The notes under the pieces were generated by a model. The model was not told where the DNA came from. It did not search any database and worked only from the letters and a program-made list of their open reading frames with translations. Below, one piece after another: positions 35,523 to 43,555 of a stretch of DNA of 64,000 nucleotides. The DNA comes from Porites lobata (lineage: Eukaryota > Cnidaria > Anthozoa > Scleractinia > Poritidae). Position 1 is the stretch's first letter. Each line of letters begins with the position of its first letter. The stretch spans positions 3,872,501 to 3,936,500 of the forward strand of contig CALNXK010000014.1 of NCBI GenBank assembly GCA_942486035.1, written 5' to 3'. The position numbers and the translations under genes were made by a program.

Positions 35523-36033
35523 CTGGAGTTTGTGGCTCTCAGTGATACAGTGCTCAACATCTTGGCTCGAGAAGATCCATTGTTAAGACGTGTGTTTCGA
35601 TGGGTGTTTCCCGCAGACAAGTTACCTTTCGTCCCAAAAGGAAGACGTTTTACTGATGCTTATATTTGACAGTTATGGCTTACCCTTATCTACTTACAAG
35701 AATCCAGATTTGCAAGCATGGTTGGCGCAATGGAAATATAGGATCAGGAGTGATATGACGATTCAAGCTTTGGACAGTCAAACCTGTGGACATTATGCCT
35801 TGATGTTTTTAAAAGCCAAAGCCCTTGGAAGTACCTTTCAAGATTTTTTAGCCCAATGGAACAAACAAAATTTAGTGCTGAATGATAGCATAGTCACTCA
35901 ATCATTAAAACGATTGATTAAGGAGGAATTGTATGATATAGGTTGCCAACGATCCAATGTAGCCGCGGAGCATTTTATTATTTACACCCTCAATAAAAGC
36001 AATGGTGTCATTTGTATGAAAGATGCTCAGTAG
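35523..36033 (+). pseudogene. Adenain-like maturation protease, catalytic His region missing
   Basis: Directly follows the capsid gene. The first part, 35523-35669, gives RRVFRWVFPADKLP and a RRFTDAYI end in one frame. Reading then jumps at about 35650-35668 to the frame of 35590-36033, which holds FDSYGLPLSTY and the nucleophile motif SQTCGHYALMFLKAKALG. FDSYG corresponds to the acidic residue after the catalytic His, and TCGHYALMF to the Cys helix of adenovirus-type cysteine proteases. The segment that should carry the catalytic His and the conserved Trp between these parts is absent, so some tens of residues were deleted. In virions this enzyme matures structural proteins. This copy should be inactive. 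Confidence 0.8.
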
Positions 36034-36280
36034 GAGTGATTGTCACAAGGTGTATGAGGCCTTAGCGTTAGCGGAAGTTCATTATTTTTTACAACATCTC
36101 TGGGAAATTTTTTGTGAAGTGCAGGGGGATGCGGTCCATTGGAAACAAGTGGTGGCATAGCCAGACAACACCATTATTGGCAAGCATTGAAAGAGAACAT
36201 GGACATGATGGGAGAAACCTATTTAAGAGAGACAATGGAAACGTTGATTCAATATGCATCTCCCGCTTGTATGAGGAGAT
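36034..36280 (+). other. Decayed coding remnant between protease and basic protein
   Basis: One frame reads ALALAEVHYFLQHLWEIFC near 36055-36115, ending with VHWKQVVA. This has the look of a small structural gene, but several stops follow and no start can be assigned. I do not recognise it. Confidence 0.35.
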
Positions 36281-36478
36281 ATGGGTAGAAAACGACGAGT
36301 GTCCAGAAAAAAACAACGGGGAGAGGCGAGATTTCGACGAAAACCACGACCCATAGATAAAATTGCGGAAGGGGTGGCTATGGGTTTATCAGGCCCTTCT
36401 TCTACCTTTGCGACAGCGGCAGCCTTTTTAAGGAAAAGAAGCATTCAAGGGTATAAAAGACAATGTGCAACACTATAG
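36281..36478 (+). CDS. Small arginine/lysine-rich protein, 65 aa
   Basis: ATG 36281 starts MGRKRRVSRKKQRGEARF, very basic. A short amphipathic region (IDKIAEGVAMGLSG) and an alanine-rich stretch follow. The basic head and small hydrophobic tail are like the protein at 37176-37387, so the two may be paralogues or fill similar DNA-packing roles. The next gene's TATA box lies inside its 3' end. Confidence 0.5.
   Translation: MGRKRRVSRKKQRGEARFRRKPRPIDKIAEGVAMGLSGPSSTFATAAAFLRKRSIQGYKRQCATL
36452..36459 (+). promoter_or_regulatory. TATA box of the ATPase gene
   Basis: TATAAAAG, starting 36 bp before the ATPase ATG at 36488. Confidence 0.65.
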
Positions 36479-36487
36479 ATTGCGAAG

Positions 36488-37165
36488 ATGATTCGTCAAC
36501 CAGCAGGTGTGATTATTGCCGGTCCATCCGGGAGTGATAAAAGTGGTCTCGTGGAACACTTATTGAAAGAGAAAAAACTCTTTTACCCTCTTCCAAAAAA
36601 GGTTTTGTATTGTTATCATCGATTGCAACCTACATTTGATCACATGAAACGTCACTCCAAAGTCCAATTTTACAGAGGTCTCCCTCCAGAAGGGGCGTTA
36701 GTGAAATGGTTTAAGCCCCAAGATCAAAAAGTTTTAGTGTTGGATGATTTGACGGAAGAAGGCAAGAGTGATAAACGTGTATTGAACTTATTTACCGAGG
36801 ATTCTCATCACAGGTGCATTACAGCACTGTATTTGACTCAAGGTTTATTCCCACCAGGCAAATTTGCTAAAACCATTAACCGCAATGCCCACTATGTCAT
36901 TTGCTTTAAATGTCCACGAGATAAGACAGGGATTCGAACACTGTTGTTACAAGTGTTCCCTGAACGATGGCGTCAACTCCTCAAATTGTTTTTACGACTC
37001 ACAGCTTGTCCCTTTGGTTATTTCACGCTGGATTTACATCCTGCCTCGGATGATCGTTATCGAATATGGAGTCATTTAACCAAGAGAGAAGGAACATCTC
37101 AAGTTCATACGTTTGATGAAGATGGGGCTATAAATAGACGTCTGTTTAGAAAAATTGGAGCATAA
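36488..37165 (+). CDS. Genome-packaging ATPase (FtsK-HerA/A32-like), altered P-loop
   Basis: ATG 36488 to TAA 37163-37165, 225 codons, uninterrupted. The P-loop region near residue 12 reads IIAGPSGSDKS. The Gly just before the Lys of the Walker A motif is an Asp here, so nucleotide binding is probably lost or weakened. Walker B is VLVLDDL near residue 87, and an LYLTQGLFPPGKF stretch that includes the sensor-type Gln follows. The length fits the Polinton packaging ATPase, which pumps DNA into the capsid. It sits downstream of the protease and upstream of small basic proteins, the usual Polinton neighbourhood. It is the best preserved long frame of the element. Confidence 0.85.
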   Translation: MIRQPAGVIIAGPSGSDKSGLVEHLLKEKKLFYPLPKKVLYCYHRLQPTFDHMKRHSKVQFYRGLPPEGALVKWFKPQDQKVLVLDDLTEEGKSDKRVLNLFTEDSHHRCITALYLTQGLFPPGKFAKTINRNAHYVICFKCPRDKTGIRTLLLQVFPERWRQLLKLFLRLTACPFGYFTLDLHPASDDRYRIWSHLTKREGTSQVHTFDEDGAINRRLFRKIGA

Positions 37166-37175
37166 TTCAATCTCC

Positions 37176-37387
37176 ATGGGAAAAAGACGACATGTATCAC
37201 GTACCTCAAAAGGTAGAAGACATAGAGCTAGAGTAAAAAGACGGAAAGGGTTTATTTTTCTCTGTTAGCCCTCGCTCTTCCTGCTTCAGCAGCAGCAGGG
37301 AAAGCCGCAGCTCTTGGAGGAGTCAGTGCCGCTGCAGGGTATGGAGCTAAAAAGGCCATTGATGCTGCCTCACGTAGACGTCCTTAG
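37176..37387 (+). pseudogene. Small basic, alanine/glycine-rich protein (pX-like), one frameshift
   Basis: ATG 37176 opens MGKRRHVSRTSKGRRHRARV, strongly basic, and stops at TAG 37266-37268. An overlapping frame continues LALPASAAAGKAAALGG, then SAAAGYGAKKAIDAA, ending RRRP at TAG 37385-37387. The two halves together resemble other basic-plus-Ala/Gly small proteins of the element and adenovirus-type core peptides. A frameshift near 37245-37265 is the simplest reading. Confidence 0.5.
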
Positions 37388-37395
37388 TATAAAAT
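37388..37395 (+). promoter_or_regulatory. TATA-like box after the pX-like gene
   Basis: TATAAAAT, 24 bp before ATG 37412 and 42 bp before ATG 37430. The second spacing fits the rule of the other genes. Confidence 0.5.
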
Positions 37396-37411
37396 TAACC
37401 ACACGCTACCC

Positions 37412-37762
37412 ATGTCTAAACATATTCAAGATGGAAGGACGTATGTCACGTCAAGCGCACTTTTTAAAAAGTGTCTTGAATGAGGCGAGTGCTCACCAAC
37501 GTAAGCAACGGTCAAGGTATGCGAATACGGATCAAAACAATGCAGTGAGTGAACTGGTCATGAATACGTTAAAGGCGCGGTTTCTAAGGGGAGACACACC
37601 TTAGCCAAACTGCGACCTAATGTGAAAGAACTTCGTTTGATAGCCAACTCCCGACAAAGTATTAAAAGACTTCGTGGTCTCATGATGCATCAATTAGGAG
37701 GAAGTGTGTGGCAGGAATTGAGATGCTGCTATCATTTCAGTCAACGAGAGTATAAATACTAG
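37412..37762 (+). pseudogene. Small protein of unknown function, frameshifted
   Basis: Candidate starts are ATG 37412 and ATG 37430. The best frame covers RQAHFLKSVLNEASAHQRKQ, then SELVMNTLKARF, and stops at TAG 37602-37604. A second frame continues LAKLRPNVKELRLIANSRQS and ends EYKY at TAG 37760-37762. It is helical and basic with no domain that I recognise. It is placed among the late structural genes. Confidence 0.45.
37751..37758 (+). promoter_or_regulatory. TATA box overlapping the preceding stop
   Basis: TATAAATA, 51 bp before ATG 37802 and 18 bp before ATG 37769. It overlaps the last codons of the preceding gene. Confidence 0.4.
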
Positions 37763-37801
37763 TTCATTGATGGATTGGGTAAAAACAGTTGAGTAGTTGA
37801 G

Positions 37802-37927
37802 ATGAAGGATGGACTACTTTGCATCGTACAAGGAATTCTGTCCGTGGTACAGATTTTAAAGAATATGGAAAAAGAGTTGAAACGACAACTCAGCGAAAAA
37901 TTTCCTACTCTGTTCAAACAAGTATAA
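37802..37927 (+). CDS. 41-aa small protein of unknown function
   Basis: ATG 37802 to TAA. A hydrophobic amphipathic N-terminal half (LLCIVQGILSVVQILKNM) is followed by charged helix KELKRQLSEKF. It may be membrane-associated or a coiled coil. Too short for family assignment. Supported by its tight packing between neighbours and an upstream TATA-like box. Confidence 0.4.
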   Translation: MKDGLLCIVQGILSVVQILKNMEKELKRQLSEKFPTLFKQV

Positions 37928-37961
37928 GTAGTGGTGACTTGAGACGTAGAAACAAAGTAAG

Positions 37962-38375
37962 ATGGAGAGAATCACGAGTACACTTGTGAAAGATTCTGTT
38001 CAATTTTTGTGTTTACGAGGTCAATACAAATCAGATTTACTTGATGACAGTCGATTGACAAAAGCAGCTGATTTAGCAGCCACCCAACATTTGTTATTGG
38101 AAAGTGAAGCGCCCGAGACATGGAAAGAACCTCGTCTGAAAGCCGTGGGAAGACAATTAAGACAATGGATTAAACGTGTACGACAGCCCGGTGGTATATG
38201 GAGTGTAGAAGGGGATGAGGTGGAAGTTGAGGAAGAGGATGATATGACCAATTTAGCCAGAGGACCCATGCATAATTTATTGACACAACTTGTCAAGACT
38301 CAGAAAATTATAAAAAGACAAGCAACCCCTGCTACTCCAGCCTCCAAAAACGCACAAACAGTCTTCGAGCAATAA
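37962..38375 (+). CDS. Unknown structural-module protein, 137 aa
   Basis: ATG 37962 to TAA, uninterrupted. Helical N-terminal two thirds (LTKAADLAATQHLLLESEAP, RQLRQWIKRV), an acidic patch (EGDEVEVEEEDD) near residue 85 and a basic C-terminus with TPATPASK. I do not recognise a family. Its position between the ATPase and PLA2 genes suggests a virion or assembly protein. The downstream ORF overlaps its end in another frame. Confidence 0.5.
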   Translation: MERITSTLVKDSVQFLCLRGQYKSDLLDDSRLTKAADLAATQHLLLESEAPETWKEPRLKAVGRQLRQWIKRVRQPGGIWSVEGDEVEVEEEDDMTNLARGPMHNLLTQLVKTQKIIKRQATPATPASKNAQTVFEQ

Positions 38376-38377
38376 AA

Positions 38378-38658
38378 AGAAGAGAAAACTTACATTTCAG
38401 ACGCCTGAAAGGACATCGAAAGAATTAGCCACAGAACTACCTTTTTCTGACACCGTTGGGGAACATCCTTGGGATACAGCTGCAGAAAGAACGCAGTCTG
38501 CCATCAAACGGATTGCACGACAATCGCGAAAAACATTAGCGAAAGCAGGATTGAAACACAATAAAAAAGGCATTGTGAAAAAGTTGGAAACTGCCCCTGG
38601 TTGGAAACCTTTTGGAACCCCTGTTCAACGTAAACTCGATGGCAAAGATTGGACGTAA
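38378..38658 (+). CDS. Basic protein of unknown function, start unclear
   Basis: The open frame ends at TAA 38656-38658. It reads NKKKRKLTFQTPERTSKEL, a PFSDTVGEHPWDT segment and a basic C-terminus (KRIARQSRKTLAKAGL). No ATG opens it. The frame overlaps the end of the preceding ORF, so it may be the second half of that protein after a frameshift, or a separate gene with a lost start. Confidence 0.45.
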
Positions 38659-38998
38659 GAAGACAACCCGAAGAAAACGGAGAGCTTGATATCCAGAAGG
38701 CCTTGAGTAAAACGGGCATTGAATTTCATATTCCTGGAGGATATCAGTATGCTGGCCCTGGCACGAAATTGTCAAAACGTCTGGCTCGAGGGGATCCTAG
38801 GAAAAACCGGCTCGACCGAATTGCCAAGACCCACGATATTACTTACAGCCATGCCAAGAATTTAAAAGACAAGTGGTTAGCCGATGAGGAGATTATTAGG
38901 TCCATTGACCGATTGCCGGGAAAGAAAACCTTAACGGAAAAAAACGGTGAAGAAAATCATGCAAGCTAAAAAACGTCTCAAGTTGTAATGTTTTTAAT
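38639..38998 (+). pseudogene. Phospholipase A2-domain protein (parvovirus-VP1 type)
   Basis: ATG 38639 begins a basic head, MAKIGRKKTTRRKRR, that meets a stop. The main frame (38649-38969) carries the domain. GGYQYAGPGTKL is the YxGPG calcium loop, and AKTHDITYSHAK is the HDxxY catalytic helix with the His-Asp pair present. A third frame supplies the C-terminus KKIMQAKKRLKL ending at TAA 38996-38998. Frameshifts near 38690 and near the A-run at 38937 therefore separate the parts. PLA2 domains of this type breach endosomal membranes in parvoviruses, and similar domains are known in adintovirus-like elements (general recollection). A polyadenylation-like AATAAA follows near 39010. Confidence 0.75.
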
Positions 38999-38999
38999 C

Positions 39000-39234
39000 T
39001 TAAAAAGTCAATAAAAGCTCGTGTTGTGTTGTGTTTATTCACTGATCTCATGTTACATTTTAGTTTTCTTGAGGAGAAATTGGGCAAAGTGTAATGTCAC
39101 AATACTTTTACTACCCTTTTTAAAGTTTACAATTTGTCCACTCGTTTCAGTGATTTGCAGTTAATGAAGCGCAGTTCCTTTTTTCTGACTTTATGAAATC
39201 GTTCTTGCTTGGGATCAAGGTAACTCTCTTGCAG
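39000..39234. other. Convergent-gene spacer
   Basis: Rightward PLA2 and leftward minor-protein genes converge here. It is A+T-rich, with an AATAAA for the plus-strand gene. No gene seen. Confidence 0.5.
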
Positions 39235-39681
39235 TTAAGTGGATGAATAATAGACTTCTCCCAAGATGTCTGTCATTGTATCTCCGACCCCAGAACTTTT
39301 TCCAAGATTAGAATAGACAAAGAGGGGTCTGGGGATGAGGTTTAGACTCTTTTGGAAAGCACTATTCAACTGAATAAACCTCCAGTCGTATTGACCAATC
39401 AACATTCTTGTTGTTCCCATTTTTCAATGTCCGTCCCTTTCACCCACGTCGAACCTCGCCCCTTACCAGCTGTATCATAATACATTTCGATTAAACTTTT
39501 TTGTGCCATGCAACTCTTGAAACAAAGACATTCGAGGGAGGGAGGTTGAGGCTATGGCGACTTTCCATCCTTCTCTGTCTAAAGGAATCTGTTGGGGTAA
39601 ACGGACTTTAAAATGATTGGCTTGGTTGTCTGTAAATTCCAAACTGGAATCAATGGGTAATGTGATGTAAAATTCATTCAT
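39235..39681 (-). pseudogene. Minor structural protein of the FYxTLP type (second copy)
   Basis: ATG 39681 lies 41 bp after a minus-strand TATA box. The N-terminus MNEFYITLPIDSSLEF is followed by HFKVRLPQQIPLDREGWKVA, the hallmark opening of a conserved Polinton minor protein. A stop at 39475 is followed, in another frame, by WRFIQLNSAFQKSL and RPLFVYSNLGKSS, ending at 39235. The C-terminal domain seen in the plus-strand copy (33261-33608) is missing. The two genes therefore hold complementary parts of the same protein family. A penton-like role is a guess. Confidence 0.65.
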
Positions 39682-39713
39682 CGTGAAATGATGTCTTAGG
39701 TTCTAAAGATTCT

Positions 39714-39722
39714 CCTTTTATA
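39714..39722 (-). promoter_or_regulatory. TATA box of the leftward minor-protein gene
   Basis: TATAAAAGG on the minus strand, 41 bp before ATG 39681. Confidence 0.65.
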
Positions 39723-39890
39723 CCCTCACTAACCCGTGATGAAACAAACACACTGATTTAACATCTGCCAATATTTATTGAAAGGGAGGTGGGTGCCACC
39801 ATGCAAACCTCACCTTCCGTACTTATTTACGCTGTGGGACATGTAAACAACTGGTGGTGTTTGCCCTATATACATGACTCAATCACTAAC

Positions 39891-41312
39891 TTACAATTCT
39901 AATAATATATATATTTCTGGACCAATACGGGAATACCCGTACGGATACGGTTTCTTAGTAGAAACGTCCATGACCCGTTTGTCAAAGACAAGTCCATATT
40001 TTTTGTTTCGTTTGGTAAGTTGTATACGCTTGTTCGTAACATCCCGATCAAAGAAATTAGGATCTGTACGCAGCAAATTACGTCATTCTTCTTTAGGATC
40101 TTCCAACTCTGCCAAAATGTTAGTCTTCAAATTTTGAAAATTCAATAACGCGGCTCCACGGACATTGAGCGTGAACCCACGAACCTTGCACTCGACTTTC
40201 CCTCCCTGCGTACCGTAACCATAATTTTTTGCGCCTCCACGCGCAAAGTCCAAGATCATGTCTTCATCTGTCTCACCAGTCATTTCTCCAATGAAGACAC
40301 CGGTCGGAATTTCAGGAAGTCCCGGTTTCCATCTGTAAATAACGCTGTCGGTGTCGTAATACAACACTTGTGCCTTGAGTACATCTAGGGCATCGCAAAG
40401 CTTGAGATGTGCGTTGCAGATTGTGAAACTTGCAATAAAGATATTAGTTCTGGTCCCTTTCTTGGCATTGTCATCGACATCGACGGTAACTGCTTCAAGA
40501 ATTTCTTTACTGACAATACGCAACATTTTAATCACTGTGGTCTCGTCATCCAACAAGGCATGGAGGGCGGCAGGTGACTGAAGGGTGCGGGTGCGCAGTT
40601 TATTTGGACGCTCTCCAAATTTTCCCCAAAAGAGATATAGTAAAAATGTGAGTTCAAGCACGAGACAAAACCAACAAGTGAATGAAACATCATTTGCATA
40701 CCCCTATGTCAAGTACGGTGTCGTTCAATTCAATTAAAATGCAGTGTTTTACTGCAACTTTAAAATTGAACATGCAGACTTTTTCGCACTTTTTCCACAC
40801 ATTTCCCTCTAATTTTGAAACACCATTTGCAGTCGAGGGATGTTGGTGTTACACTGCAACGTAAATTTGTAACATGCAGTGTTTTACTGCAACGTAACTT
40901 TCTAACATGCAGTGCAACATCAATTTGGCAATGGCTTTCCGTCCAGGGTTTTTCTATGTACGTTCTCCAAGTGGATGCCTTCTGGTTCTTTGTACTGTTG
41001 GATATACTCTGCCTTGCTTTCGGGTATCGTGGAATGCTCGGGCCATCCCGCGGACTCTTGCTTAATTTTAAGCCAAATATTGACACAATCAGCGAACAGC
41101 CCCGTCACTTGATTCTCGGCTAGAAAGTGCCACACTTCATGGATTTTCAGGATCGTATAGTCTTTCTCTGCAGCACGTACCAGCTTCCGCGTGCACCAGG
41201 TCCCCCTCAACTTGCGTTCTTGGTCACTGTGACTGCAAAGGTTCGTTTCCCGATATGTAGGATGTACCAAAAGACCAGGACGTGAACCTTGCGTACAAAT
41301 GGCACGTCTCAT
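39891..41312 (-). pseudogene. Protein-primed family B DNA polymerase (PolB), truncated and interrupted
   Basis: Read leftward. 41312-40920 is the upstream part, with RKLRGTWCTRKLV and IKQESAGWPEHS segments typical of Polinton PolB just before the palm core. About 240 bp of repetitive DNA (40683-40915) then interrupts it. The frame 40661-40083 carries motif B (FWGKFGERPNK) and motif C (LYYDTDSVIY, with the catalytic DTD). An in-frame TGA at 40083-40085 is followed by the C-terminal TKRNKKYGLVFDKRV and PYPYGY to 39891. The N-terminal exonuclease part and several hundred residues before 41312 are absent; unrelated DNA begins there. The enzyme would copy the element from a protein-primed end. Confidence 0.85.
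40683..40915. repeat. Short tandem-like repeat inserted in PolB
   Basis: Degenerate copies of AACATGCAGTGTTTTACTGCAAC recur several times, partly inverted (TGCAGT and ACTGCA make small hairpins). The segment separates two parts of the polymerase frame and contains no coding sequence of its own. Confidence 0.65.
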
Positions 41313-42000
41313 TTAAAGTAAGACGCGACTTAGCTATGACGAGTCCTACAGTAAGCAGAGCTTGTAACACCTATTCATATACAATACGCTTCTTAGCTGA
41401 GACGAAGCAAAACTCGAATAAATGACCTTTGGTGCCAATTAACGGTGCGAAAGTTGTTCAGCCGTGCAGGTGTAGTCTTCTGTGCAACATATCAACAAAA
41501 AATTAATATTAAAATTGATAAAAATCTCTTCCATAAACTCCCATAGACTCCGTCATTTTTGAAAAATCCTGTAAAGCTCTAAAAGTTCCGAAAAAAATCC
41601 ACATTTTGTAACTAGGCCGGAGTCTTCCCTGTATTTTCGACTTGATTTTATCCTCGATGAAGTCCTCCTCATAACCAACTGTCTGTCAATCTTCAGTCTG
41701 ATTTTCACAATTTTTTCCAGTGTGTAGTTCAAATATAACATTGTGTTTTCTTTTATTGCAGCAATCAAGAGTTTTCGTGGGCGTAGAACTATTAATAAGA
41801 GTCTCATCGTTTAACTTGATGTTGTCTCTGTGGCAGATTTCAGCATGCCGGTGTAACTTTGAAACACGCGTCATGTTGGATTAATATTAGAGAGCTTTAA
41901 ATTTCAGGACGAGAGCGAGTACGAGTAGGAGATTTCAGACTTGAAGTTTTTGCGAGCGTTCTAAAAAACTAGACACGGCATCATAGCCCAACTTTCCAAC
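41313..42000. other. Unrelated DNA replacing the polymerase N-terminus
   Basis: No viral motif is visible. Short minus-strand ORFs (41553-41874) lack recognisable domains. Confidence 0.4.
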
Positions 42001-42034
42001 AGCAGAAGGAATGCTGGCCAAAGCGGCTGTGAAA
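42001..42034 (+). repeat. Fragment of the pX-like gene
   Basis: 34 bp matching 33855-33888 with two differences, covering the 3' end of the pX-like gene. Same strand as the main copy. Confidence 0.7.
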
Positions 42035-42806
42035 GTCTTCTCGAAATTTTAATTAAATAATTTTTTAAAAATAGTTTCCGTTGTTTTCCGCCAAATAAAG
42101 ACCAGAAAACGGCTTCATTGGATAACTCCAAACGGCGTTTTTCGCCAAAACTTCCATTTGCACTCGAGAGAGCGGACTGATTTTGTAGGATTTCCTCAGC
42201 CTTTACGGTATAAGCTGTGGTATTTGCTGAATCACAAATAGACATCCCTTTAAGCGCTTCATAGACCCAGTTAGGACATACGTACTGTTTTAGTCCCCGC
42301 CAGATGGGTAGTGCAAGTGTGCCGCGTTTTGTATACAAAGAGGCACCGGTCTTTATTTTTTAAAAGTTCATCGTGCGAGGAGCGGAGCTTTACAGACCTT
42401 TACAGTCAATCCTCTGGAAAATAGTCAGTTTTTTTCTGTATTTTTATAATAATCATTTGTTTGCATTCATTATCCTTTATAAACTTCTGATCAGTACTCC
42501 AGTTATAGGTAATGTAAGACTGTTGTAACTCCTTGCCAAATACAGAGGATAAGCCTGTTATGCTATTATGATTGTAATGTTTGAGTTCACGTAAAGGTCA
42601 TCTTTTTCTTATAAGTTGGCAGCTGAACAGGCTCATTGGTCAGATGCCATTTCACGCTTTAAAGTAATGTAATAATAAGAGTTTTTCACATGTTTTGAAA
42701 TCACAATTTTCATAATTTACTATTATTTAGCCTTAAATTATTTTCTTGTTCATCATCAGCATGGGTCAGCTCTCTAACGTCTTCCGTCTTGTAGTTCTCT
42801 GCTCCT
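42035..42806. other. Spacer with no assigned gene
   Basis: A minus-strand ORF (42338-41961) has no recognised domain. The rest is A+T-rich. Confidence 0.35.
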
Positions 42807-43320
42807 TTGAGCACGTCACTAAGTGAGCGGTTTGGTTGCCGAGTTGTGACGATATCCGGGGGTTTGACGTGTATCCTTGCTATGGCCCTGTGCTCATTCT
42901 ACACCAGTATCCTTCATCTTTATTTCACTCACGGAGTACTTTGGGTTATTGGATTGTCCTTTAGTTACTTTCCTGCGTTCTTGATCGTCCCTCAGCACTT
43001 CAAGAATTAGAAGCGTCTGTCTCTTGCTACTGGCATAATCACTTTTGGCGGGTCCCTTGGTATATTGATACTAAGCCCTAGTTTACAGTGGATGTTCAAC
43101 ACATTTGGACTTTCCACTTCGTTCCGCATTCTTGTTGCTGCTCATGTGGTAATTATTGTCTGTAGAATGTTGTTTTCTCCTGTGAAAGAGAACATTAGAG
43201 CCTCGGAATAAACCAATAAGCAGAGGTGCTTTGATTGGTCCATTTGCAAGAATCAAGAATTCATTGTTTTCATCTTCGCATTAGGTTTCAACATGTTAAG
43301 CTACCTGGTCCCGTTGGAGG
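42807..43320 (+). pseudogene. Monocarboxylate transporter (SLC16-like) pseudogene, intronless fragment
   Basis: One continuous frame reads ERFGCRVVTISGG, SILHLYFTHGVLWVIGLSFS and FPAFLIVPQHF. An in-frame TAG (43008-43010) follows, then LATGIITFGGSLGILILSP, a further transmembrane region, a TAA near 43209 and FIVFIFALGFNMLSYLVP. The order matches helices in the first half to the middle of MCT-type major facilitator proteins. The ACxAxG-like LATGI...GGSLG loop is typical. No intron signs are seen. Two stops and missing ends make it a pseudogene. It lies inside the viral element, between two fragments of capsid-module genes. Confidence 0.75.
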
Positions 43321-43382
43321 GGTATCGGATTCAGAAGGGGCTGCTTCGACATCGAACTTGACAAAACAAGTGTATTCTGTCG
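43321..43382 (+). repeat. Fragment of the capsid gene
   Basis: 62 bp closely matching 34352-34413 of the capsid gene, on the same strand, abutting the transporter pseudogene without a gap. Confidence 0.75.
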
Positions 43383-43555
43383 CATACTAACCCTAACCCC
43401 AAAGGAATACCACACAAGTTTAGTTTGTCAAATGAGTTTTATTGACTTAAAAGTTGATCGGTTTTAGCTCATAGGCATCGTTCTTTAAACGTTCCATTAA
43501 GCGTTTTTGATACGCTACCAAACTCGCTTCTTTCTCTGGCAGCCAGTTGGGCTTC

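Noticed and set aside
41961..42338. 125-codon minus-strand ORF as a possible integrase remnant
   Set aside because: No HHCC zinc motif or DDE pattern could be seen, so the expected Polinton integrase cannot be claimed.
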